NCBI GenBank assembly: GCA_001972305.1
Contig: BDDD01000058.1
Location: 203,709-267,708, forward strand
Reading direction: 5' to 3'
Length of the DNA stretch: 64,000 nt
From: Cephalotus follicularis
Lineage: Eukaryota > Streptophyta > Magnoliopsida > Oxalidales > Cephalotaceae
How positions within the stretch are numbered: position 1 is the stretch's first letter; each line of letters begins with the position of its first letter. The notes under the pieces are model-generated. The model searched no databases, had not been told where the DNA came from, and saw only the letters and a list, made by a program, of their open reading frames with translations. Positions 11,614-23,691 of this stretch are shown here, piece by piece. The position numbers and the translations under genes were made by a program.

Positions 11614-14600
11614 TGTAACACCCCCCGAACGGAGGGAGTCGTTACGGTTCCTAATCCGAGACTAAACATAACCTATCATGAAATATAACTCGATTTTATT
11701 CCTTGTTATCAATTTATTAACTTAGCATATATTCCTATTTAACTATAAATCAAGGTTCGCCTTCATTCATACTATCCATTATTAACTCATCTTTTATTCG
11801 AATTGCATGATGGTCTAAATACTTAATATTCAAAATCTAAAACATTGTCTAAGACTTTATTCATAATATGAAAACTTAAACCTAAACCAAAACTAAAATA
11901 TAATCCAAAGTCATAAACTAAAAGACATAATATTGTTCAAACAAGGGTTCTAACATGACCATAAAAATAACTAAGAATAAACGGTTCCATCTCCTAGGTG
12001 GTCCTTATCATAGGTGACATCTCGGTCATCACACATTGCCTGGATGCTGTCCCAGAATACCTGCCGTATGGAAACAAAAATGCGGCTGAGCAAACCTCAG
12101 TACGAATATAGAATCATAAAACATAAAACGATAATTTAAATGATAGAAAATACCTGACTCTTTAAATATCATATACCTTATGCATAAAATAACTTAATAT
12201 GATTTTTAAAAGCAAAAGTAAATAGTCACACAATCAATTCAAAACGAATATCTAATTTTCAAAGCGTTATTCAATTTCAAAACATAATCCAAGTTCAAAA
12301 GAGTATCCAAATCAAACGTTCAAATTACTTTAACGTCAACCAAGTTAAAGATTTAAAAATAAAAACTCATCCGATTCCATAATCTCATCCTAGAGATCCA
12401 AACATATAACAGAGACTTATCCAATTCCGAAATCTCATTACCGAGATCCAAAGCACATACACATATGCGAAGTTGCAAGGGGTTTGCAAGGACCACATGC
12501 CAAACGGAAAGACGTGTACGGCACTACACAATCAATCCCCAAAATCCGAATCCTTAACATATTAGAAACTAGAGTATACCCATACGCCTCTATCACAAAA
12601 TTGGATCCATAAATCCACCTCATGGGATTTATTCAAAACAAAGAGAGACGTCGTAGTCAAATCACACCGCTACGGAAGTGTCATGTCCCCGTGCCAGGCC
12701 TATGACATGCCTATGGTACCTCCATAGGTAGGAAATATCTCTCGGTATATCCTTTTTGAAAACATTGCTTTATTTCTAAAAAAAAATTTAAACACGTAAA
12801 CACATTTTTCTAAACATTTTCTAGACATAGCAAAATCATTACATAGCATCAACTCATTTATTTTCAACTATAAAGAGATGATCGTATCATATTTCTTAAC
12901 ATATCATAGCGTAAGAATAAAGTCAAGAACATTAAATTCACAAAATGTCAACTGACTTTTATTTTCAAAATCGTATCGAATCATAAAAACATAGCCAAGT
13001 TCATAAAACAACAAGAATCACATTTGAATTCATTTCAGTAAAACCAACGGAATAAGCTAAGAAAGAAGAATAAGTACATTTTCACAAAAAGTAAAACGAG
13101 ACAGTTTCAATGAAATCAGAAAGCCAAAAAAAAGAAAATCCGTACGTTATTCATAAAGTAAAACTATATTTTTATTTACTAAAGTAAAAACAATAAGAGA
13201 GTATCAAGGAACAAAAAATCCGTACGTTATTCATAAAAATATAAAACTGAATTTATTCAGATAAAACCGAAGGAGATATCGAAGAACGAAAAATCCGTAC
13301 ATTTTCACAAAAACACATAACTGATTTATTTTAATAAAATCATCAAAGTATATCAAGGAACGAAAAATCCGTACCTTAAACGATCACAACAAAAGTAGAC
13401 GAATTGATCAACAATTTAAAAGTCCCTCAAAGCACAAGAATCTAAAAGATACAATATCATACAAATAAGAATTCAAAAATCACTTCCAAACATCAAACAG
13501 TAATTTAGCAATGCTTAAAACAAACTCCAGATCATTAGACGATCAAACAAATTACAAAAATTAAAACCAAAAAATTCACTGGACAAAACCAGTCGGCTGT
13601 ATCAAGATCCAGTCGACTACTCAAAGGTGGCAGTCGAATGTGTGACATAGACAGCCGACTACTCAAACTGGGTATGAATCAAGTAAACTGTGACAGGGGG
13701 ACCAGTCGACTGTGCAAGGAAAAAAAGTCGACTATTTCAAGAGGCAGTCGAATGTTCTGGGCAACAGAACAGCAAAAATCTAACAAACCTATGCCAATTT
13801 TCTGTCAAAATCATTTTTATCACTTTTACAGATAACCTTAAACACTTACCTAGGTCTTATGTGACTTAATAGTTGCATTTAAACATCATGAATCAAAAGG
13901 TTCATGCAATTGGTGATCACACTTTTAAAGAGAAGCAAGTTCCAATTCTTTATATGCATAACTATGTGATCAATTTCTGTCATATACCAATTTCTAGTTT
14001 CACAATCTGTTTATAACCATTACTAGACACTTCAAGGCTTGCTAACAATCTCAGAAACATTAACCAAGCATACATGGCAGGGATTAAGACAAAACAGGCT
14101 AGCAACCAACATGCAATAAAATTCGGTTGTCATTAAACTAATTTAATTGTTAAACCATAATAACAGAGAAACAAACCTGATTCAGCGAAACAAAGAAGAC
14201 AAAGATAGACAAAAACAGGCTTTAATCCTTACAAATTCGGCTACCAGGCTCAACAAAATGGAGGAGGCATAAACAATGAGCAATTGTATTCATAAACAGA
14301 AATATATGACCATATTCGGCTAGGTTATGGAAGAGAGAATCAAAATCTGTTATGATAAGGAAGTAGGGCGGAGATTCGGGATTGCTAAGGGGAATTAAGG
14401 GAAAGAAACGTGATGTAAAGAGAAGAGGAAGAGAGGCATACGGGTGAGGGAGAGTAGAATAGGAAAGAAAATAATTTTTTTTGGCGATAATACTCTTATT
14501 TTGCCATATTAATATTAAAAACTAATTTATAATACAACCAATTGATTTTATCATTCCCATAATCCCTATTCCAATAATTTATTAAAAGCCCAAAGATGGT

Positions 14601-14911
14601 ATTATTTAGCCTAAGTCATAAAAACCCAAAAATTATAATATCATATATCTCATAAATTAAAATAGGCCGAAATAATAATAATAAAACTTGATATTATATT
14701 TATACAAACCATAATTCACTTAATTTTACTTATTCCTGTACATAGTCCAACCAATATTCAACAGCCCAAAATTAACGTCTTTAAGCCTAAAACATAAAGG
14801 CCCAATTTAAATTGACCAACCATATAATAAAATAAAATTCCAAAATATTCACACCAACATAAAATCAAACAAAAAGCCGAAAATAAGCACACGAAAATCG
14901 GGGTATTACAG
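11614..14911 (-). mobile_element. 5' LTR of the gag-only element (complete, 3298 bp)
   Basis: On the minus strand it starts TGTAATACCCCG at 14911 and ends GGGGGGTGTTACA at 11614, next to the primer-binding site. AT-rich, no gene. Near 13590-13760 it holds a run of at least eight CAGTCGACTR-like motifs (core GTCGAC, some with C-to-T type decay). This is reminiscent of, but not identical to, the palindromic motif in the other families. Its 13948-14911 part is repeated at 9128-10092. Confidence 0.85.
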
Positions 14912-16216
14912 TTCCGGGTTGGATAGACATCGACGCCTACATAAGGACGTCGATGCCTTCGTGTGTAAATGTGAAAGACATCGATGCTTGAGTAAAGACA
15001 TAGATGCCTTTTCTGGGCATTGTAGAACAGTAATGTTATGCCTTCGTGTGTTAATGCGAAAGACATCGATGTCTTTTGGAAGACATCGAACAGTAGTGTT
15101 TACTGTGATGGTGAAATGCAATTGGTGGTCGCATGTTTTATTCATGCAACGATGTTCTGGTTACATATTATGATAACCAATAACATGCCTTACACTTTGA
15201 AAGGGTGAGATTCGTTTATATGAAGGAGTGAGGGCCGAATTCTACCCTCTAGAATCAAGATTCGCGAACTGATACTCCCTGGTATCATAAAGACATCGAC
15301 GTCTTTGGAAATGCATCAATGTCTTTGTTCCAAAAACGCCTGGGAATAACTGTACGAATTGTTGGCGCCTTAGAGTAAAGATGTTGACGCCTTCGGGACA
15401 AACATCGATGCTTATCCCTCTGTTAGGAAGAGTTTCACCCGAGTGGAACCCGTTAGACCCCAAACGACTCTGGAAACAACCCTAGATGCATTCTGAGCAA
15501 CTGTTTGCATTATTACTGTGTTGTGAATTGTATTGTGGTTGATTGCTAAAGAGTGTTAACCATTTGAAAAGCTTACATGATTATTATAATCATTAATTGC
15601 ATGAAAATGTATATTTGCCAAATACATATATATATTTTCAAAATGACTGGGGAAAGTATTTTCCGAAGACGGAGAAATGTTTAAAGGATTGGCTATACAA
15701 TCAAATTGAATTATTTTAAGTTCTATAACTTATTACAACCTGAAAACAGAGTTGTATGTTTTAAACAAACATATTTGATCAAGTAATTATACTTATTTGC
15801 TTGACCTGTACTGTACGGTGTTAGTGCTTGTTGATTATTAGCTGCTGTGCTAATAACCTGTTGATTGTTTAGCCGTCACGCTAAGCAACCTGTACGGAGG
15901 ACTTTCTTCAAACCGTTCACAAACGGGGATTGGAGTAAGAGTGCATGACGTTGGGGCCAGGAGGTGCCGACAGTCATGACAACTTGTTTGTCTGGTTCCT
16001 TTTTGGGACATACTCACTGCTTGGGTTGATGTAGCCTTATGAGGTTATACCTATACTACGGACATGCACATACTTTTACATGTATATACTGTGATATATA
16101 TATATACTGCATCATAATGCATTCATTCATGTTTCTCATTATCATATACCCCGAATTGTATTTATGAGTCTTTTCACTTAGCCGAGTGAGGACAAAGGCT
16201 AACCCCCTACTGTAAC
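14912..16216 (+). mobile_element. Tekay-type LTR-2, middle piece
   Basis: Resumes the LTR-1 register at GTTCCGGGTTGGATAGACATC (compare 1717) and follows it to CTACTGTAAC (compare 3062), where the Athila element begins. Motif clusters at about 14925-15090 and 15290-15415. The last five bases GTAAC (16212-16216) are the Athila target duplication. Confidence 0.92.
16212..16216. repeat. Target-site duplication GTAAC, left side of Athila
   Basis: GTAAC immediately before the LTR start TGTTCATG. It is repeated at 24380-24384 after the far LTR and again at 37291-37295 in the duplicated segment. The undisturbed site is seen once in LTR-1 (CTACTGTAACAGATTG near 3055-3070). Confidence 0.95.
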
Positions 16217-17499
16217 TGTTCATGTAAAAAGAATGTTTTAAAATTTATAGCCGCAAGTGCACCGATCATGCAGTAATGGGTCGAACGCAGGGAAACGATA
16301 AACTAGTTATAATAAATTCAACCTAGGCGAAGTATACCGATTTTGAGATAAACTATCGAACTAATGAATAGAAGTTAAAAAATATATATAATTAAGAAGC
16401 GGTTTTAGGGTATAGAAACTCACCGTAGATTGTATTGAATAACTCCATTTAATTGAATGATCATACCTTGATAAACAGCAGCAGCTAGGTCGATACGGAG
16501 TGTGACGGTGATGACAAGATGGATGAGTAGACATGCTAGGTCTATACGAAGTACGGCAACGACGGCAAGACGTATGAGTAGACATGCTAGGTCTATACGA
16601 AGTGTGTTCGTTGTGGCAAATCGTATGAGTAGACTCCATTGATTGAATTAAGCACCATTTATTCACCAACTTTCAGCTTCACCGACAAGATGTTTGTGGA
16701 TTTTAATCAGACAGACAAAGTGTGTGCGAAGGCAGAAATATTGAAGAACAAATCAAATATTCAAGGATTTTTATTGATGGAATTGAAACAATAACAATCT
16801 AGGCTTTGTTCTTCCCCAAAACCTTGAAAAGTTTAGCTACTAAACATTGTGAAATAAAACTAAAATTGATAAAAATAGGGTTTCTACCAGCCTCTACATA
16901 CTCTCTGGCCAGCCATGTATTGTTTTTATAGTACAAAATTGATCAAAAACGGAAATAAATCAATCCTACTTACAAAATCTGGCAAAAAATCTAACTTTCT
17001 ATTTCTGCTACAGAAGAAGGCGTCGACGCTTTTATTTGGAAATCGACGTCTTTTGTCAAAAATCGCGTTTTGCTTAGATGCGCGTATGGACATCGATCCC
17101 TTTGATGAAAGACGCCGATGTCTTTTGATCCAAAAGTTACAGGCCGAACTTGCACAAAGACGTCGATGTCTTCTTCATGCTCTTGAAGGTAAGTTGCAAT
17201 TTCCAGAAAGAACATCGATCCCCAACAAAAGACATCGATGCATTTAATGTGAACCCAGAAAAGACGTTGATCCCTATGAAAGACATCGACGCCTTTTGCT
17301 CTGTTTCTGCAGAATTTTGTCAATTCTTCTATCTTTACACTTTCAAGCTCTAATTTGCACAACTTTGGGTAGTATTCTTGCACTTTGGTCCTGTTGCACT
17401 TGTACCTGAAAATCAATATAACACAACCAAATTAGTCTATTCCAAGCATAAAAATATAACAAATAACTCATCAAAAACCACACATTTTTATGCTAAACA
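16217..17499 (-). mobile_element. Athila 3' LTR (1283 bp)
   Basis: Runs from TGTTCATG at 16217 to GCTAAACA at 17499 and is homologous along its length to the LTR at 35985-37290. Read on the element's strand it lies after the polypurine tract. The part at about 17020-17300 is packed with GACGTCGAYGYCTTT-like motifs, with one unit fewer than the sister LTRs at 24000-24060 and 36920-36965. Short ORFs over this part only reflect the repeated motif and are not genes. Confidence 0.93.
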
Positions 17500-17516
17500 A
17501 ATACCCCCATACTTAA
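17500..17516 (-). promoter_or_regulatory. Athila polypurine tract
   Basis: On the minus strand TAAGTATGGGGGTATT directly precedes the LTR start TGTTTAGCAT. The AAGT-x-GGGGGT type tract is characteristic of Athila elements. Confidence 0.85.
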
Positions 17517-18714
17517 ACTTTGCTTATCCTCAAGCAAACAAAATAGAAAGTAAAAACCAGAAAACACATGCAAACACAAAAACAAAAACTAAATGAACAC
17601 ACAAGAACTAAAACTAAAACCTAACTCACTTTCGTACGAATCATGATTGCATTTAGCTTATGCAACAAGCCGTTAAACCCCTAGGTGGCCCTAGTGGACG
17701 AGTTTTTGTTTCGTGAGTGTTTTCCAAGCGAATAAACACACAAAATTCAGTTCATCAAAACTTTAAAAATAGGTTAAATGTATCTATACTAAAAAATTCA
17801 TAGAACACCCCCATCCTTGAACTTTATTATCTCGTTCCAAGTTCTAGAATCAAAACACATCTCAATTAAGGAACTTTTTAGCAAATTATTTTATGATACC
17901 AATCAAGATATGCATTCGCAATACCATAAAATCCTACTTCGGAGTAAGACGAAAGAACTTTAGCACTCACATATACATATATATATTTCTCCATTTTTTT
18001 TTCTTTCATTTACCACCTTTTAAATTCGTGCAATGTCTTAGCCTTTTAAGCTTTCTATAAGATCCATGTAGCGAGCTTTCGACCAGTTACTCTCAAACCA
18101 GTTGGCTTTAAGGAACTAGGTGTAGAACACCCCTAAGGTTTAATTACTCGAATCAAATAGGCTACAGACTAAGACTGAATTCAAAGAGGTAAATTTATTT
18201 ATATATTATTTATATATCTTAGCCTTTTAAGCTTTCTATAAGAATCATGTAGCGAGCTTTCGACCAGTTACTCTCAAACCAGTTGGCTTTAAGGAACTAG
18301 GTGTAGAACACCCCTAAAGTTTAATTACTCAAATCAAATAGGCTTCAGACTAAGACAAAATATTTATTATATTTTTTTTTCGGCATATGTATATATATAC
18401 ACGTATATGCAAGAACATCAATTCCTTGTCCTCCTCCTCCATAAAATCTTATGAAACTTTGAAAACGCACAAGATCGGTCTTTTTATTCTTTTACCATTT
18501 AATTTTCGCACAAAATTCCTACCTTGAGATGCATTCCTTTTCTTTTCCTTGAAAACAAAATTTTTATTATCTCCTATGGGGTTTTCTATTATCTCTAAGC
18601 ATATCAACACTTATTCCTTCCTTCAAAATTAAAATGAACTTTGGTCTAAACCGCCCCCTCCCCCCATACTTAAATCTTGCATTGTCCTCAATGCACTAGA
18701 AACAAACGAAAGAA
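17517..18714 (-). other. Athila 3' non-coding region
   Basis: About 1.2 kb between the end of integrase and the polypurine tract. AT-rich, with no convincing coding sequence and no recognisable env-like gene, although this is where env-like ORFs sit in some Athila elements. It contains a 140-bp direct repeat pair (18036-18175 and 18217-18356) and A/T-runs near 17970-18000 and 18360-18400. Confidence 0.75.
18036..18356. repeat. Two 140-bp direct repeats in the Athila 3' region
   Basis: 18036-18175 and 18217-18356 share nearly the same sequence, from TCTTAGCCTTTTAAGC to ACTAAGAC, offset 181 bp, separated by a short A/T spacer. Only a few mismatches are visible, so the duplication is fairly recent. 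Confidence 0.9.
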
Positions 18715-21398
18715 AAGAGAAGCTCTAAAAATTTCGCCCATTTACCTTGAACACATCTTCAGTACCTGGTTTACATATCTCAAAAACACCATGTGAGAAA
18801 ATATTTTTAACAATATAAGGACCATCCCATCGAGACCTCAATTTTTCAGGAAACAAATGTAAACGTGAATTATATAAAAGAACCTTGTCTCCTACTTCGA
18901 AATTTTTTCACAAAATCCGCGCATCATGAAAAGCCTTGGTGTTTACTTTGGATATCTTTGCATTGTCATACGCGTCATTATGAATTTCTTCTAACTCAGA
19001 TAATTGAAGCGCACGATGACTACCCGCAATGGAACGATCAAAAGTAAATTGCTTTATAGCCCAAAATGCACGATGTTCTAACTCCACAAGAAGATGACAA
19101 GATTTATGATACACAAGACGGTAAGGAGATTGACCAAGGTGAGTTTTGAAAGCGGTTCGATAAGCCCACAAAGCATCCACAAGTCGCATGGACCTTTCCT
19201 TTCTATTGGGTTGACTGTTTTTTCAAGAATTTGCTTGATTTGGCGATTAGATACCTCACTTGCCCACTTGTTTGGGGATGATATGCTGTGGCAAGCTTGT
19301 GAGTGATCCCATACCTTTTCATAAGGGCTTCAAGTGAACGACTGCAAAAATGACTACCTCCATCACTGGTAATGGCACGCGGGGTGCCAAAACGATAAAA
19401 AATATGTCCCTTGAGAAATTTAACAACGACAGAGTTGTCATTGGTTCAACAAGAAATCGGCTCAATCCATTTTGAAACATAATCAACAGCTAGAAGGATA
19501 TAGAAGTTCCCAAAGGAATTGGGAAACGGACCCATAAAATCAATACCCCAAACATCAAAGATCTCAACTGTCAAAATCGGTGTCAAAGGCATCATATTTC
19601 ATTTCGTCACACGGCCTAAAGCTTAACACGAAGCACAAGCCTTACAGTACTGAAATGCATCTTTAAAAATAGTCGGCCAATAAAAACCACATTGTAAAAC
19701 CCTAGCCGCTGTCTTGGTCGGGCCGAAATGACCACCACATGCTTGATCATGACAAAAAGATAGAACTGAGCGATGCTCACGATCAGGAACACATCGTCGC
19801 AAAATTAAATCCGGACATGCTTTAAAAAGATAAGGATCATCCCAATAAAAATGTTTTGATTGCGACAGAAACCTATGCCTAACTTGAGCGGCCCATTCTG
19901 AGGGTACACTTCCCGTAACAAGATAATTCACTATGTCCGCATACCATGGTTCGCTCTCAACGCGCATAATCTGCTCATCAGGAAAACTTTCATTAATCAG
20001 ACCATGGACCTCGGGTGTATTGGAAAGTCGGGATAGATGGCCGGCTACCAAATTTTCAGTTCATTTCTTGTCCCGAATTTCAACGTCAAACTCTTGAAGG
20101 AGCAGAACCCATCGAATAAGATGCACTTTTGCATCCTTTTTACTCATTAGATGCCGAATCGCAGCATGATCAGTATACACGATGACATGTGATCCTAAAA
20201 GATATGAACGAAATTTCTCAAGTGCAAAGACCATAGCTAAGAATTCCTTCTCAGTGGTCGTGTAATTCAATTGCGCATCGGAAATTGTCCTACTAGCATA
20301 ATAAATGACGTGAGGTAGTTTATTCATTCTTTGGCCAAGAACAGCTCCAATGGCACTATCGGAAGCGTCGCACATGATCTCAAAAGGTTCAGTCAAAATT
20401 GGTGCCTGAATGATAGGAGTGGAAGTGAGCTACTTCTTTAAGAGGTTAAATGCTACAAGCCACTCATCAGAGAAAAAAAAATCTTGATCTTTCGCTAGTA
20501 GCGAAGTCAAAGGGCGTGCTACTTTTCTAAAATACTTGATGAATCTTCGATAAAAACCAGCGTGTTCGAGGAATGCTCGGATATCTTTCACATTACGAGG
20601 TGGTGGCAAATGATTGATGACTTCAATTTTCGCTTTATCTACTTGAATTCCATCTTTTGACACTACATGTCCAAGAACGATCCCCTTCTTTACCATGAAA
20701 TTGCATTTTTTCCAATTAAGCACCAAATTCTTCTCTCGACTTCTTTCATGTACTAATTTTTGGTGATGAAGGAATTGAGAAAACGAGGAACCATGCACAG
20801 AAAATTCATCCAAAAATACTTCAAGAAAGTCTTCCACCATGTCAGAGAAAATACTCATCATGCACCTTTGGAAGGTAGCGGGAGCGTTGCAAAGGCCAAA
20901 CGGCATGCGTCGGTAAGCAAATGTTCCGAAAGGGCATGTGAACGTGGTTTTCTCTTGGTCTTGCAGAGCGATGGGAATTTGATTGTATCCGGAGTACCCA
21001 TTGAGAAAACAATAATACTCATGACCAGCTAACCTGTCTAGCATTTGACCGATAAACGGAAGTGGAAAATGATCCTTCCAGGTTGCTGTATTCAACTTTC
21101 GGTAGTCAATGCACACCCTCCATCCAGTTTGGATTTTTGTAGGAAGTAAATCAACGGTGGAGGATTGAACTACCGTTACTCTGGATTTCTTTGGGATAAA
21201 GTGGACTGGACTCACCCATGGACTATCCAAAATGGGATAAATGATCCCATTGTCCAGCCACTTCAAGATTTCTTTTTGTATGGCCTCCTTCATCAAAGGA
21301 TTTGCTCTTCGCTGAGGTTCTCTAGAAGGTTTGGATCCGTCTATGAGATTTATGTGATGCTCACAAATGGAAGGGCTAATTCCTTTGATGTCAGCCAT
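18715..21398 (-). pseudogene. pol: Athila pol: reverse transcriptase, RNase H, integrase (broken)
   Basis: Reverse transcriptase at about 20430-21398 on the minus strand: CIDYRKLNTATWKDHFPLPF, PFGLCNAPATFQRCM and the active-site part near 20800-20820. RNase H at about 20061-20396 ([14 protein letters not shown] and [13 protein letters not shown]). Integrase from about 20051 downward: the HHCC region HFGPTKTAARVLQCGFYWP with CKACASC ends near 19623, a core that is poorly preserved follows, then [20 protein letters not shown] near 19140-19180 and a C-terminal GPY/F-type part (RWDGPY) near 18800-18840. These are the usual Athila sequences. Several breaks; no intact frame. Confidence 0.9.
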
Positions 21399-21413
21399 CT
21401 TCCAACAAATTGC

Positions 21414-23691
21414 CTATTTATTTTCTTTGAGTAGGGCAATAACCTCCTCTTCCTGACTGGGAGTAAGAGCGAACAAAATAATAATAGGAAGAGTTTGGTT
21501 TTCACCGAGAAACGAGTATTTCAACGTAGAGGGCAATTCTTTGAGTTCAAGTTTTGGAGGCTCCTCGATGGATGGTTTAGGCAAGGATGTGGACAATAGG
21601 CCCACTGGATCTAATGGCTGTACACTAAACGCATCAACGAAATCACCTCCATCGACATCCTCTAAATTCTGCATGCAATCATTAAAATTTCCATCAAAAT
21701 CAATGTCAAAGTGCGTATCAATATAATCGGGAAATGCGTGGATTGCGTTCAATTCATCAAAATCGGCGGAATGCTTACCCAATCGGAAAACAGTAAAATC
21801 CACAGACGTATTTCTGAAGCTTAATTTCATTAGCCCATTTCGACAATTGATTAACGCATTACTTGTTGCCAAGAAAGGTCTACCAAGGACAACTGAAATT
21901 TGATAATTTAAGTTTGCAACAGGCTGGGTGTCTAAGACGACGAAGCCGAAAGGAAAGAAAAACTCTCCAACCTTTATCAACACATCCTCAATTTTCCCTC
22001 GCGGCACCTTCACAGACCTATCTGCTAATTGCATTGTCATCGTGGTTGGTCTTAACTCTCCTAGTCCGAGCTTCTCATAAACCGATGATTGCAACAAATT
22101 CACACTTGCTCCTAAATCAAGCAAGGCATGCTCAATTTTCGTGTTTCCAATAACACAAGAGATTGTCGGGCAGCCAGGATCTTTATACTTTCGCATCGTG
22201 GGTTGCGAAAATAGTGCACTAATGTTGGCTGCAAAGAAAGCCTTTTTCGGAGTCTGAAGGATCCTCTTTTTACTACATAAGTCTTTAAGGACTTTTGCAT
22301 AAGAGGGCACCTGCTCAATTGTTTCAAGCAATGGAATATTGATTTGGACTTGCTTAAATGTTTTGATGATCTTCTCCATTGTTGGGGCTTTCTTGCTTTG
22401 CAATCTTTTTTGAAAGGGACCGGGTGGGTCAAACGAACGCTTTGGCACCTCGACCGGTTGTTTCTTCTTCTCGTCCTCTTTCTCCTTCCTAAGTTCATCG
22501 TGCACATTCAATTGCATTGGTTGCACCGATGGGTCACCCAATGGTTCTTGTAAATTTTCTNAACACGAATGGAACTAAGAATGTACGATTCAAGAGTGTG
22601 TCATATGCTGAGAACATATGTCTGCAGCCTTCTCGTGGCTTGCAGGGACACCCTAATCTAACAAGAGGAGGAAGCTGAATTTTGCGGATTTACAGGTTGT
22701 TGGATTTGAGCGGAATGGTTTAAGGTAGTCCTAGGATTCGGGTCAGGTTGTGAGGGCATTTTTCCTTTTCCTCTTTCGTGTAAAGCGGATGCTAGTTGTG
22801 AAATTTGTTTTTCCATGTTATGCTGACTAGTCATCATGGTGCTCATTAGAAGTTCCATGCTCTTTTCCAGCGATGAAATCCTAGATGTATCATCCCTTTG
22901 GTTTGGCAAACTTGATGTCTGTTGACTTGAGAATTGATTTTGTGGTGGGAAGGATGGTCGACTAGTGTTCGAATTTTGGGAGAACCTTGGAAATGTCTGT
23001 TGTGGTGCAAACTGGCTAGGGAAGCTCAAAGGTTGTCCCAAAAAGTGTGGAGGTGGGGCACCAAGGCTAGAAGGCTGCCCCGAAAAGCTTGATTATCCTC
23101 GCATGTTTTGCCCTTGACTCCATGAGAAATTTGGATGATTTTGCCAACCCGGATTGTAAGTATTACTACACGGGTTGTATTGGTTCATAGCAGACACATT
23201 TTAAGCAGCATATTGACAGTTAATATAAATTTGGCATTCTTCAAAAACATGGTTTGGGGACTGGCACCAGGAACACATAGGGGTGTTTTGATCGATTTGA
23301 CTTACTTGTGTGGCACCCCTAATTAGTGATTCTAGTCTAGTCACGAGACTTTCTAGCTGTGCTTCTTTAGCAACTGCTCCTTCTACAACATACCCTTTAT
23401 TCGGTAGAGCTCTCTCGGAAACTTGAGCTGACTCCCACTCTCTAGTTCGCTCACCCAAATCTAAAAGAAAATTCCATGCTTTGTTTTCATCAGTGTACGA
23501 GGTGAACCCATCAGGACACATAGATTCAACCAATTGCTTGGTCTGGTAGTCGATCCCTTCGTAAATGATTTGGCATAAATGCCACGTGTTCAAGCCATGA
23601 TGAGGACACTCTAAGAGAAGATCCTGAAAACGTTCCATACACCTAGAAAATGATTCATTGGGTTTTTGACGAAACTGGAGAATGTCGTTCC
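21414..23691 (-). pseudogene. gag: Athila gag and protease (broken, copy 1)
   Basis: On the minus strand the gag part at 23201-23638 includes MERFQDLLLECPHHGLNTW and a CxxCxSPNHVFEECQ zinc-knuckle-like end. A Q/S-rich linker follows at 22658-23100, then the retroviral-type protease at about 21700-22150 with ALLDLGASVNLLQSSVYEKL. The start of gag is not in this copy. The sequence carries an N at 22561, and the ~105 bases after it (22562-22665) have no counterpart in the sister copy at 31370-31490. The part from 21492 on is duplicated at 30490 and beyond. Confidence 0.88.
22561..22665. other. Ambiguous base and adjoining unmatched sequence (possible assembly join)
   Basis: Position 22561 is N, the only one noticed. 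Copy 2 continues smoothly through the equivalent point, while here ~105 bp of unrelated sequence follows before homology returns at GAGGAAGCTGAATTTTGCGG (22663 onward). This looks like a contig join, a polishing artefact or a local replacement. Confidence 0.7.

Larger units (their letters stand above)
9128..14911 (-). mobile_element. Gag-only Ty3/gypsy element (TR-GAG-like), minus strand, inside Tekay LTR-2
   Basis: Two direct repeats (9128-10092 and 13948-14911) are nearly identical. On the minus strand both begin TGTAATACCCCG. A primer-binding-type site at 11601-11613 directly abuts a TG..CA terminus at 11614, so the 5' LTR is 11614-14911 (3298 bp). The 3' copy at 9128-10092 holds only its first ~965 bp. 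The internal part is just ~1.5 kb and contains gag, a polypurine tract, and no recognisable pol. Such elements (terminal-repeat retrotransposons with GAG) are non-autonomous and presumably relied on a related full element. Gag has about one break. Confidence 0.85.

Noticed and set aside
9128-14911. Two independent solo LTRs instead of one gag-only element
   Set aside because: A primer-binding site, gag and a polypurine tract lie between the direct repeats in the correct order and orientation.
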